Assembly (NCBI RefSeq): GCF_004342265.1
Contig: NZ_SMCS01000004.1
Coordinates: 388,354 to 452,353, forward strand
DNA: 64,000 bases
Origin: Luteibacter rhizovicinus
GTDB lineage: Bacteria; Pseudomonadota; Gammaproteobacteria; Xanthomonadales; Rhodanobacteraceae
Direction of reading: 5' to 3'
In this document: one piece after another, positions 17,105 through 24,967 of the stretch
Position numbering within the stretch: the stretch's first letter is position 1
Layout of the letters: every line of letters begins with the position of its first letter
The notes under the pieces: generated by a model
Told to the model about the DNA's origin: nothing
Database searches by the model: none
The model's input: only the letters and a program-made list of their open reading frames with translations
Position numbers and translations under genes: made by a program

Positions 17105-18114
17105 AACGGCGTCACGTCGAAGAGCACATCAATCACGAACGCTGGGCTATTCCCTACGGCGATCTGATTACGTTGCTGCTTGCGTTGTTCGTTGTGATGT
17201 ACGCCGTATCCGCCGTCAACGAAACGAAGTTTCGCGTGATGGCCCAGTCCATCAACGAAGCGTTCAACGGTACGGGGCGCGTGATCGAGCCCACGCGTGA
17301 GGCCGAGCCCGCCAAGCAGGTGCCGATGCCCAATCAGTCGCGTGCGCCCAATGCCACGCCGATATCCCGTATCGACGTACCGCTGCCGCCGCGCGATCTG
17401 CCGTTGCCCGGGCACGAAGGTGCGTCGGTCCAGCGTCAGGAATCCTCGGCGGTACAGACCGCCCCGGCGTCGAACCCCACGGTAGGCAAGACGGACGAAG
17501 CCAACCTGAGCCAGATTTCCGAGGAAGTTCAGCGCGCCATGAAGCCGCTGATCGACAAGAACCTCGTCAGCGTGCGGCGGACCACCGACTGGCTGGAAAT
17601 CGAAGTGCGCACCGACATTCTCTTTCCGATCGGCGTCGCCCGGCTGCAAGGCCCCGCGGAAACCACGTTGATGAAGATCGCGGGGATTCTCGCGCCGTTC
17701 CCCAACGCGATGCGGATCGAAGGCTATACCGACACCACGCCGATCAGCACGCCCGCATTTCCGTCGAACTGGGAACTGTCCGCCGCACGTGCCGCCAGTG
17801 TCGCGCGCCTGCTCACGGGCGCCGGCGTAGACGCGCATCGCGTGGGCATCATCGGTTGGGGCGAGTTCCGTCCGGTCGCCGACAATGCGACGAACGAAGG
17901 GCGCAACCGCAATCGGCGCGTGCTCATCGTCGTGATGAGCGACAAGGCCGCACCCGCACGATTTTATAGCGACGCGGATCGCATCGATCTGACCCGGTCC
18001 GAGCCGGCATCGGTGCCTGTGCCAGCACCAGATGCGGCACCCGCAGCGGTCGTGCCGCCGGTTGCCGCACCCGTTGCAGGCTCCGCGGCATTCGCCCGGC
18101 AGGAGGCGCTCTGA
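17101..18114 (+). CDS. motD: Flagellar stator protein MotD (MotB family)
   Basis: The peptidoglycan-anchoring partner of MotC, 337 residues from a GTG at 17101 that overlaps the motC stop. One transmembrane helix at about residues 18-40 includes the expected ion-binding Asp (D21, in IPYGDLITLLLALFVVMY). A Pro-rich linker leads to an OmpA-like domain at about residues 180-285 (IEGYTDTTPI, NWELSAARAASVARLL, RNRNRRVLIVV). The C-terminal tail is Ala/Pro/Val-rich. Confidence 0.94.
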   Translation: MKRRHVEEHINHERWAIPYGDLITLLLALFVVMYAVSAVNETKFRVMAQSINEAFNGTGRVIEPTREAEPAKQVPMPNQSRAPNATPISRIDVPLPPRDLPLPGHEGASVQRQESSAVQTAPASNPTVGKTDEANLSQISEEVQRAMKPLIDKNLVSVRRTTDWLEIEVRTDILFPIGVARLQGPAETTLMKIAGILAPFPNAMRIEGYTDTTPISTPAFPSNWELSAARAASVARLLTGAGVDAHRVGIIGWGEFRPVADNATNEGRNRNRRVLIVVMSDKAAPARFYSDADRIDLTRSEPASVPVPAPDAAPAAVVPPVAAPVAGSAAFARQEAL

Positions 18115-18902
18115 TGGTTGTCTGGGCCGTCGCTAACCAGAAGGGCGGCGTCGGCAAGACGACCACCACCGTCGCACTGGGTAGCATGCTGGCCTCACGC
18201 GGCGAACGCGCGCTCATGGTCGACATGGACCCGCATGCGTCGCTCAGCGGCTACGTCGGTGTCGAGAACGGCGCGCACGGCAGCATCTACGATCTGTTCG
18301 GCAGCAGTGGTAGCGCACCACCGGCTTCGTCGCTGGTCCATGCGACGGCTTACGAGCGGCTCTCGGTGCTTCCCGCGTCCTCGGCCATGATTACGCTCGA
18401 CCGGCAGGTGGGGACGCGCGCGGGCATGGGCCTGGTGCTCAGTCAGGCGCTGGCCGGGCTCGCCGAGGACTTCGATCATGTTCTGATCGACTGTCCGCCG
18501 ACACTCGGTGTCCTGATGGTCAACGCGCTGGCCGCGAGCGACCGCCTGCTAGTTCCCACGCAGACCGAGGCGCTGGCCCTTGCAGGTCTGGAGCGCATGC
18601 TGCGAAGCCTCGGCATGATCGAGCGCTCGCGCGGGCGCCCGCTACCCCGCACGATCGTGCCGACGATGTACGACGCGCGGACCCATGCCTCGCGCGCCTG
18701 TCTCGAGCAGTTGCGCGAAAAATATGGAGACGCGGTCAGCGCGACCGTCATCCCCACCGATACCCAGATTCGTGAAGCCAGCGCGGCGGGTGTCCCGCTC
18801 GCGTCGTGGTCCGCGGCGCGCCGGGGTGGTCTGGCCTATCGCCAGTTGCTCGACGAATTGCTCGCCATGCGCGGTCAACTCATGGCGGACGCAGCCGCAT
18901 GA
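18114..18902 (+). CDS. parC: ParA-like ATPase for polar chemotaxis arrays (ParC type)
   Basis: A 262-residue ParA/Soj ATPase with the deviant Walker A NQKGGVGKTTTTVALG, DMDPHASLSGY and LIDCPPTLGVLMVNAL. In Vibrio, ParC in the same position (after cheA and its neighbours, before a CheW-fold ParP and cheW) recruits signalling arrays to the pole. The start overlaps the motD stop. No centromere-binding ParB partner is nearby, which argues against plasmid or chromosome partitioning. The name follows context rather than direct proof. Confidence 0.85.
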   Translation: MVVWAVANQKGGVGKTTTTVALGSMLASRGERALMVDMDPHASLSGYVGVENGAHGSIYDLFGSSGSAPPASSLVHATAYERLSVLPASSAMITLDRQVGTRAGMGLVLSQALAGLAEDFDHVLIDCPPTLGVLMVNALAASDRLLVPTQTEALALAGLERMLRSLGMIERSRGRPLPRTIVPTMYDARTHASRACLEQLREKYGDAVSATVIPTDTQIREASAAGVPLASWSAARRGGLAYRQLLDELLAMRGQLMADAAA

Positions 18903-19465
18903 CGACCTCGATGCAGGCCGCCGACCAGCTCGTCGCGGATTATCTCGCCGAACTCCTCACGCCTGCGGCCATCGTCCCCGCGGCCGTCGTCCAGGTCATG
19001 GCATTCGAGCCGGGGCGTAAGTCCTCCGGAACAGAGTTGGTGGTCGAAGGCGACACTCGTTACCTGTTGTGTATCGCGGCGGGTGTCCGGCTAGCCATTC
19101 CCATGCGCGACGTCATCCACCTGCTGCCTATGCCGCCGCTGGCGCCCACCGTAGCGACCCGGCCTATCTGTCTGGGGCGCTGGCGGCATCCTAGCGGGGA
19201 GGCCCGGGTCGCGGATCTGGCGGCGGTCATGTCGCCGGATATGGCGGGCTCGCCGGCAACGACGCTGGTACTGCTGAGCGACCGCCAATGGGCGCTGGCC
19301 TGTACCGTAGAGGACGAACCCGTGGTGTTCGGCCCGGATGCGATCCAGTGGCGCACGAATGCCACGACGCGCCCATGGCTGGCTGGCATGGCGAAAGAAC
19401 CGAAGTGCGGTGTCGTCGACACCGCGGCATTGATCGAATGGCTTGAACGGGAGGAGTGTCCATGA
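18899..19465 (+). CDS. parP: CheW-fold adaptor, ParP-like
   Basis: A 188-residue protein with a weakly conserved CheW-like domain: GDTRYLLCIAAGVRLAIPMR and HLLPMPPLAP look like the start of a CheW fold, and VLLSDRQWALACTVEDEPVV like its second half. The ATG at 18899 overlaps the parC stop. In Vibrio the gene between parC and cheW encodes ParP, which binds CheA and ParC and keeps arrays polar. Its short N-terminal helix (residues 1-20) replaces the longer Pro-rich region of Vibrio ParP. Confidence 0.72.
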   Translation: MTTSMQAADQLVADYLAELLTPAAIVPAAVVQVMAFEPGRKSSGTELVVEGDTRYLLCIAAGVRLAIPMRDVIHLLPMPPLAPTVATRPICLGRWRHPSGEARVADLAAVMSPDMAGSPATTLVLLSDRQWALACTVEDEPVVFGPDAIQWRTNATTRPWLAGMAKEPKCGVVDTAALIEWLEREECP

Positions 19466-19920
19466 ACGATGTGCGCCAAGCGGTACATGGCGGGCAGGGC
19501 GCGTGGCTCGGCTTCGTTCTCAAGGAACAGCATTACGCGGTCACGCTGGCCAGCGTGCGCGAGGTTATCCGTTGCGGCGACGTCACGCCGGTGCCGGGTG
19601 CACCTGACGACGTCCTCGGTATCGTCAATTTGCGTGGGCAGATCGTGCCCGTGCTCGACGGGCGACGCCGTTTCGGCCTGGCCGGCTGCGTCGCACCGGA
19701 CCGGGAGGACGCCCAGCGCGTCGTCGTCTTCGACGACGAGGGGTCGATCGTGGGTATGCGCATCGATGCCATCGGCGATATGCTTGATTTCAATGCCAGC
19801 GATATCGCGGTGCCGCCCCCGGGCCGCGCCAGTCGCAGGGACGACCCGGTCAGCGGCGTGGTCACGCGGCACGACGGTTTCATCGCGCTCGTCGACGTGC
19901 AGCGCCTCTGCCGTGTGTGA
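19462..19920 (+). CDS. cheW: Chemotaxis adaptor CheW
   Basis: A 152-residue adaptor joining receptors to CheA. Family motifs are FVLKEQHYAVTLASVREVIR, VPGAPDDVLGIVNLRGQIVP, VGMRIDAIGDMLDF and GVVTRHDGFIALVDVQRL. The ATG at 19462 has GGAGGAG about 5 bp upstream and overlaps the preceding stop (ATGA-type coupling). A GTG six bases earlier is in frame but lies inside the ribosome-binding site. Confidence 0.95.
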   Translation: MNDVRQAVHGGQGAWLGFVLKEQHYAVTLASVREVIRCGDVTPVPGAPDDVLGIVNLRGQIVPVLDGRRRFGLAGCVAPDREDAQRVVVFDDEGSIVGMRIDAIGDMLDFNASDIAVPPPGRASRRDDPVSGVVTRHDGFIALVDVQRLCRV

Positions 19921-19967
19921 CGGCTAGCGAATCGCGTTCATTCGCGCGGCTCATGCAGGAAACGCCC

Positions 19968-20372
19968 GTGAACAACATGCTTGCTTACATCCTGATTGTC
20001 TTCGCCGTACTGCAGATGCTCGGCTTGCTGCTGCTGTGGCGCAGGCTCGACGCCAGAACGCCTCTCACGCAACCGGCCGCCTCCGCCCCCGTGCCCGATG
20101 CCGAGCCCGAACGGCGCATCGTCGGTGTGGACGAAGCCGCGCTCATCGGTGTGCTGAAGCGTCTGGAGATTCGCCTCGGCGATATCGAAGACCACGTCCG
20201 CCACGCGCCGACCATGCCGAACGAAGTAGGGCAGACCGCCGACCGCGCCTACACCCTGGCACAGCGCCTTGCCCGCCAGGGAGCTACCGCGCAGCAGATC
20301 GCCGAGACCTGCGGCCTTTCGCTGTCGGAAGCGGAACTGCTACACCGCCTGCACGCAGGCAACCCGTCTTGA
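19968..20372 (+). CDS. DUF2802 membrane-anchored protein
   Basis: A short protein (134 residues from the GTG at 19968) with one N-terminal transmembrane helix (LAYILIVFAVLQMLGLLLLW), a Pro/Ala linker, and a C-terminal helical segment with AYTLAQRLARQGATAQQIAE and CGLSLSEAELLHRLHA, resembling a small helix-turn-helix. DUF2802 proteins occur after cheW in polar-flagellum clusters; in Shewanella, work on SwrD/motility-linked DUF2802 proteins supports a role in motility (recalled, not certain). The start is uncertain: the frame is open from a GTG at 19917 overlapping cheW, with an ATG at 19953; AGGA 7 bp before 19968 favours that site. Confidence 0.75.
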   Translation: MNNMLAYILIVFAVLQMLGLLLLWRRLDARTPLTQPAASAPVPDAEPERRIVGVDEAALIGVLKRLEIRLGDIEDHVRHAPTMPNEVGQTADRAYTLAQRLARQGATAQQIAETCGLSLSEAELLHRLHAGNPS

Positions 20373-20602
20373 GCACACGCTAGCTCAACAGCGCCGCTGT
20401 AGGAGCGCGCTTGCGCGCGAAAGCCAACAAGGCGAGGAAGACGGACTCCCACCTCCGCAAGCCCGGTGTCCTGGCTGCGGATGGCGAACTCATCATCTCC
20501 GCTTCGTTGGCTTTCGCGCGCAGGCGCGCTCCTACAGAGAGCTTGCTGGTCGCGGAATGACCAGCGCAACGCAAGTCGTTGCCACACAAGTGCGAATCGC
20601 AG

Positions 20603-20648
20603 TTATCCACATGCTTATGCAGCGACTATCCACATGCCCTGTGGATAT
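20603..20648. promoter_or_regulatory. DnaA-box-like cluster 1
   Basis: TTATCCACA at 20603-20611 (exact match to the DnaA consensus TTATNCACA), CTATCCACA at 20626-20634, and TGTGGATAT at 20640-20648 (ATATCCACA on the - strand). The last two form an inverted repeat with a 5-bp loop. Binding by DnaA is inferred from sequence only. Confidence 0.6.
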
Positions 20649-20877
20649 CGCGCATTGCCGGAGTTTGCTTTCTGTGGGAGCGCGCCTGCGCGCGAAAGCC
20701 AACAGGGCGAGGAAGACGGATGCTCACCTCCGCAAGCCCGGTGTCCTGGCTGCGAATGGCGAACTCATCATCTCCGCTTCGTTGGCTTTCGCGCGCAGGC
20801 GCGCTCCTACAGAGAGCGTGCTGGTCGCGGAATGACCAGCGCAACGCAAGTCGTTGCCACACAAGTGCGAATCGCAG

Positions 20878-20923
20878 TTATCCACATGCTTATGCAGCGA
20901 CTATCCACATGGCCTGTGGATAT
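20878..20923. promoter_or_regulatory. DnaA-box-like cluster 2
   Basis: Same layout as cluster 1, 275 bp on: TTATCCACA at 20878-20886, CTATCCACA at 20901-20909, TGTGGATAT at 20915-20923. Confidence 0.6.
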
Positions 20924-21152
20924 CGCGCATTGCCGGAGTTTGCTTTCTGTGGGAGCGCGCCTGCGCGCGAAAGCCAACAGGGCGAGGAAGACGGACCCTC
21001 ACCTCCGCAAGCCCGGTGTCCTGGCTGCGAATGGCGAACTCATCATCTCCGCTCCGTTGGTTTTCGCGCGCAGGTGCGCTCCTACAGAGAGCGTGCTGGT
21101 CGCGGAATGACCAGTGCAACGCAAGTCGTTGCCGCACAAGCGTGCATCGGAC

Positions 21153-21198
21153 TTATCCACACGCTTATGCAGCAACTATCCACACACCCTGTGGATAG
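21153..21198. promoter_or_regulatory. DnaA-box-like cluster 3
   Basis: TTATCCACA at 21153-21161, CTATCCACA at 21176-21184, TGTGGATAG at 21190-21198. Surrounding bases have drifted from units 1 and 2, yet all three 9-mers remain within one mismatch of consensus, and the third changes only in its last base. Confidence 0.6.
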
Positions 21199-21209
21199 TT
21201 GGCGGTGGA

Positions 21210-24200
21210 CTATCTCTCGTACCGGTAGTTGAGGCTTGCGCGATTGAAGTCGGTGGCGCTCTGGGCTTCGAAGTTCCAGCGGTGGCTCAGCAGGTAGCGC
21301 AGGGTAATGACCTGGCCGGGATCGAACAGGCCAACGCCATAGCTGAGGTAGAGGCGTGGCGACAGGTACTTGCCAACGGTGAAGGCCGAACCGCCGCCAA
21401 GGGCGTCGTTGTTCGATACGCCGATATCGTCCACACCGATTTTCGATCCGACGCTCTTCGCCAGCAGATCGCCGGCCGCCGAGCCCAGCGCCTGTGCGGC
21501 CGCGCCGACCATGTTGCCTTCGCCGCCTTTCACCTGCGAAAGAGGTTTACCCGTGACGAGATAGGAGAGCGCATCGGACTGTTCCATGACCGGGTTGGAG
21601 AACACCGTCAGGATAGGACGCCGTGCCGTGCCCGAAACGTACAGACCGACCTTCTGGCCGTCGTTGATCGTGGCGTTGGGATTGAGTGTGCGCGTCGCGC
21701 GGATATTGATGCCGGGATTGTCGATTGGCGTGCTTGCGAACAATAGCTGGCCCTGCTCGATGCGCAGGTCCTGCCCATAGGCTTTGTAAGTACCGTCGAC
21801 GCCGATCTGCCCCTGGCCCGTAGTGACGCGGCCAGGACGTTCGCGTACATCGAGTGTTCCGGTGATGCGACCGTCGATACCAAAGCCGACGAGATGGACA
21901 TGCTGCCCAAGGTCGACGCGCAGGTCGACCGTGATGGGAAGCGATTCGACTATCTGTTCCTGCTGTTTCTCATCCACGACCACGACATCGGACGATGCCT
22001 TGGTCGCACCGGCACCGGGAAGGCGCTCGACGTTGACGTCTGCCATGTCGACACTGAGCTTGCCGGTGACATTCGTCCCTTCGCCGCTCTGGATGATCTT
22101 GATGTCGGGGGAGATCACCGCTTTCGCGGCGGGGATGTCGACCGCGGTGAACTTGCTGCCGCTGATGCCGATCTGCGTGCTCGCACCCTTGCCGAGACCT
22201 GCCGTGCCGGCGATCGTCAGGTTGCCGTCGCCCGATTTAACGGTGCCATCGATGCGATACGTCGTTGCGTCGGAGGTCGTCAGCGTGACGCGACCGTCCT
22301 TCAGCTTCAGTCCCGCACTGGGCACTTCGGCGGCGAAGTTGCCGAGAACGGCCTGGCCGGTAATTGCGGGTTGGGCAACCGTTCCCCCCATCTGGAAGCT
22401 GCCGTCGAGCGCGCCCTTCACCTCGGCGATTTCGCTGGTGAACAACTCGACGAATGCGAGGTTCTTCAGGTGTACCGAAACGCTGCCGCTCAGAGCCTGT
22501 TGCGCACCGGCGATGCCGACATTGCCGTCGAGCGTGCCGCCGTCGTTAAGGCTGGCGCGCACGGTGACGCGTTGATTGCCTGGTGTCAGCTGGGCATTGG
22601 CTGCGAGATTGTCGTAGACGAGTAACGGCTGGTCGGGATGATCCGAATAGGCGATCGACCCATGCGTGGATGTGATGTTCGCCTGACCGCTGAGAGCACC
22701 GGCGGCAGTGCGGCGTACATTGCCATCGCCTTCGATACTGCCTTCTGCCCGCATCGGCAGATCGGACGAGCCCGCCGCGGTGAGCAGCATGGCCACGGGA
22801 ATATGGCGCACACGGTAGTTGCCGTCGAGATTGCCGGCCTTGTCCTGTTTTGCGGCGACGCAAACGAGGGGATCGCCCGCGGTAAGACAGAGATCGCTCA
22901 TGCTCGCGGCGCCGTTGTTCCAGCTGAGCTGGCTGGCATTCTGCAGATGCCAGCGGGGCAGACCCTGCAAATCGAGGTTCAGTGTCGACAGCGTACCGGT
23001 CCACGACGTGTCGCGGAGCGAACCGCTGAGCGCGATATCCGCCGAAAGCGGCTTGCCCTTCGCATCGACGGTGAGCTGGTGCTTTTGCTGGTTTCCGTTG
23101 GCGTGTACAGCGATGCGATCGAAGTGCATGCCGGAGGTCGATACGCCATTCGCATCGATGGCGACATTGCCGCCCGGCTGGCTGATGTCGGGCACGTCCG
23201 CATCGACATGCAAGGCATCGAGTTTATGGTCGGCATAGACCACCGAGTTTCCTCGGATGTTCGCCTTCACCGCCAGTTTGGGCCATTTGCCGCGTACGCC
23301 GATGTCGCCCTCGATTCGTCCGCCCGCGTCGGGCAGCCAGTCGCCGAGGGACGCGATGGCGAGTTTCAGGTCGGCGTCGTTGGCGGTATCGCCGCGCGCG
23401 TCGAGTCGGATGCTGCTGCCGCCGGAGGCGAGGTCCAGGCGACCGTTGACGACCTCGCCCGGCTTCAACGTCAGCGTGCCATTGCCGCGCAATGCGCGTT
23501 TGCGCAATGTACCGTCCAGCTTGCGCAGGTCCAGCGTACCCAGGGGACCGTTTGGCGACATGTTGCCATCGGTCGACAGATCGAGGTTGAGCGCGCCATC
23601 CCATCCGGCCAGCAACTGGCCAGGATCGAAGTTGTTGCCGTTGACCTGGAGTTTCCATGCCAGCTGCGGATCGAGGATCAGCGTTCCCTTCGTGTCGAGG
23701 CTGCCCTTCGGTTGTTTCAGCGTCAGCGCACGGAGTTCGATGACCTTCGGCGTGCCATCGAGATCGAGCGCGAGATGCTGCGCATGGCCAGGCGGTCCGA
23801 TGTCGACGGCGCCGTCGGCGTGGAATGTTTCGGCGCTGCCGCGGACGGCGAGTCCGCCGGCGCTTGCCAGGTCCTGACCGGCTATCTCTGCCGGTATGAG
23901 CACGTCTTTCCAGTCCAGACGCAGATCGGCCGATATGGGCTTGGCGTCCAGCTGGACGGTGCCCCTGGCCGTGAGCGCGCCCTTGAACTGAGGCGAGCCC
24001 ACGCTCAGCTCATCGAGCGTCAGGCGCTTGTACTCGTGGTCGAAATTCGCGCGCAGCGGAGCGAGATGGACGGTATAGGCATTGAGGCCGATATCGCCGG
24101 ATACGTCCGCGCCATAGCGATCGCCATGACCTTGCAGCGACAGACCCAGCGACGCGATGGCGCTTTCGCCCATCAGGGGTTTCGGATCGAAACGCGGTGC

Positions 24201-24956
24201 GTCGATGCGGCCGGTCCATGCGAAGTCGCCGCTTTGCACCAGATCGGCGTTGATCTCGGCAACCATCGGCAACGTCAGCCCGATGACCGTGTGCGCTTTT
24301 TTCCCGTCGCTATGCGCTTCGATCTGGCCGGCGTAGTCGACATCGCCCACTTTCCATGCGAACGACGCCTTGCCGTCGCCGCTGTAACCGCGACCGACCG
24401 CAAGCGTGCCGTCAAGATCCGCATGGCCGGCAGGTGCCTTGAGGGCAAGCTGGCGCAGCTCGACGCCCTTGCCGGTCCATGAGCCGATCAGGTCGAGCGA
24501 GTCCGATTCGAAAACGGGTTGATTCGCCTGCGTCACCTTGACGTGACCCACGTGTACGCGGTCGAGCACGATGTCGAGCGGCGGTGTCAGCGAGAAGGGT
24601 TGCGATGGCGTCGTGTCGGGTTCGCTGGGGCCAAGCGCGACGTCGATGCCATCCGCGCTCAGGTCGAGCACGTGCGCGCGCTTGCGCAGCAAGGGCAGGA
24701 TACGCAGATCGAGGTGCGCCTTCGCGACCTTGACGTCTATGCCCTTGCCGTCCACATAGCGAACGCCGGCAAGATCGAGCGGGCCGGCCAGACGCCCCTC
24801 GGCGTGCTGGACGGTCAACGCGCCACCGGTGAACGCGGTCGCGCGCGCCAGCGCGAATCGAAGTCCCGCGCCAGTGCCCAGCACCCACCATGCGGACGCG
24901 ACGACCAGCAGCAGGATGACGGCAAGCGCCATGAGTACGCGGAGGAACCATTTCAT
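21210..24956 (-). CDS. tamB: Translocation and assembly module subunit TamB
   Basis: A very large inner-membrane-anchored, beta-rich periplasmic protein (1248 residues) that bridges to TamA; AsmA-like proteins of this group help move phospholipids to the outer membrane. It has one N-terminal helix (MKWFLRVLMALAVILLLVV...) and long repetitive beta sequence. The conserved DUF490/TamB domain is at the C-terminus (GIDGRITGTLDVRERPGR, GTYKAYGQDLRIEQGQLLF, ending LNYRYER). The ATG at 24956 is preferred over a GTG at 24971 because GAGGAG lies 7 bp before it. tamA is immediately upstream. Confidence 0.95.
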   Translation of the reverse strand: MKWFLRVLMALAVILLLVVASAWWVLGTGAGLRFALARATAFTGGALTVQHAEGRLAGPLDLAGVRYVDGKGIDVKVAKAHLDLRILPLLRKRAHVLDLSADGIDVALGPSEPDTTPSQPFSLTPPLDIVLDRVHVGHVKVTQANQPVFESDSLDLIGSWTGKGVELRQLALKAPAGHADLDGTLAVGRGYSGDGKASFAWKVGDVDYAGQIEAHSDGKKAHTVIGLTLPMVAEINADLVQSGDFAWTGRIDAPRFDPKPLMGESAIASLGLSLQGHGDRYGADVSGDIGLNAYTVHLAPLRANFDHEYKRLTLDELSVGSPQFKGALTARGTVQLDAKPISADLRLDWKDVLIPAEIAGQDLASAGGLAVRGSAETFHADGAVDIGPPGHAQHLALDLDGTPKVIELRALTLKQPKGSLDTKGTLILDPQLAWKLQVNGNNFDPGQLLAGWDGALNLDLSTDGNMSPNGPLGTLDLRKLDGTLRKRALRGNGTLTLKPGEVVNGRLDLASGGSSIRLDARGDTANDADLKLAIASLGDWLPDAGGRIEGDIGVRGKWPKLAVKANIRGNSVVYADHKLDALHVDADVPDISQPGGNVAIDANGVSTSGMHFDRIAVHANGNQQKHQLTVDAKGKPLSADIALSGSLRDTSWTGTLSTLNLDLQGLPRWHLQNASQLSWNNGAASMSDLCLTAGDPLVCVAAKQDKAGNLDGNYRVRHIPVAMLLTAAGSSDLPMRAEGSIEGDGNVRRTAAGALSGQANITSTHGSIAYSDHPDQPLLVYDNLAANAQLTPGNQRVTVRASLNDGGTLDGNVGIAGAQQALSGSVSVHLKNLAFVELFTSEIAEVKGALDGSFQMGGTVAQPAITGQAVLGNFAAEVPSAGLKLKDGRVTLTTSDATTYRIDGTVKSGDGNLTIAGTAGLGKGASTQIGISGSKFTAVDIPAAKAVISPDIKIIQSGEGTNVTGKLSVDMADVNVERLPGAGATKASSDVVVVDEKQQEQIVESLPITVDLRVDLGQHVHLVGFGIDGRITGTLDVRERPGRVTTGQGQIGVDGTYKAYGQDLRIEQGQLLFASTPIDNPGINIRATRTLNPNATINDGQKVGLYVSGTARRPILTVFSNPVMEQSDALSYLVTGKPLSQVKGGEGNMVGAAAQALGSAAGDLLAKSVGSKIGVDDIGVSNNDALGGGSAFTVGKYLSPRLYLSYGVGLFDPGQVITLRYLLSHRWNFEAQSATDFNRASLNYRYER

Positions 24957-24967
24957 GCCGGCGCTCC

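Larger units (their letters stand above)
20398..21198. repeat. Three tandem 275-bp units (non-coding)
   Basis: Units begin at 20398, 20673 and 20948 with an exact 275-bp period; units 1 and 2 differ at only a few bases and unit 3 diverges more at its end. Each unit has a 31-bp arm (TGTAGGAGCGCG... in unit 1), 77 bp of spacer, then the inverted arm ending GCGCGCTCCTACA, a GCTGGTC-GACCAGC hairpin, and a cluster of DnaA-box-like 9-mers. The arms share a core with other palindromes in the window. The block fills the gap between the converging DUF2802 and tamB genes. Open frames crossing it are produced by the repetition and resemble no protein. Confidence 0.95.

Noticed and set aside
20398..21198. 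CRISPR array
   Set aside because: The repeat period is 275 bp with no short repeats separated by unique spacers, and there are no cas genes.
20269..21232. Overlapping open frames of 110-217 codons on both strands across the tandem repeats
   Set aside because: They arise because a 275-bp unit lacks stops in some frames; the translations repeat with frame shifts, have no ribosome-binding sites and resemble no protein.
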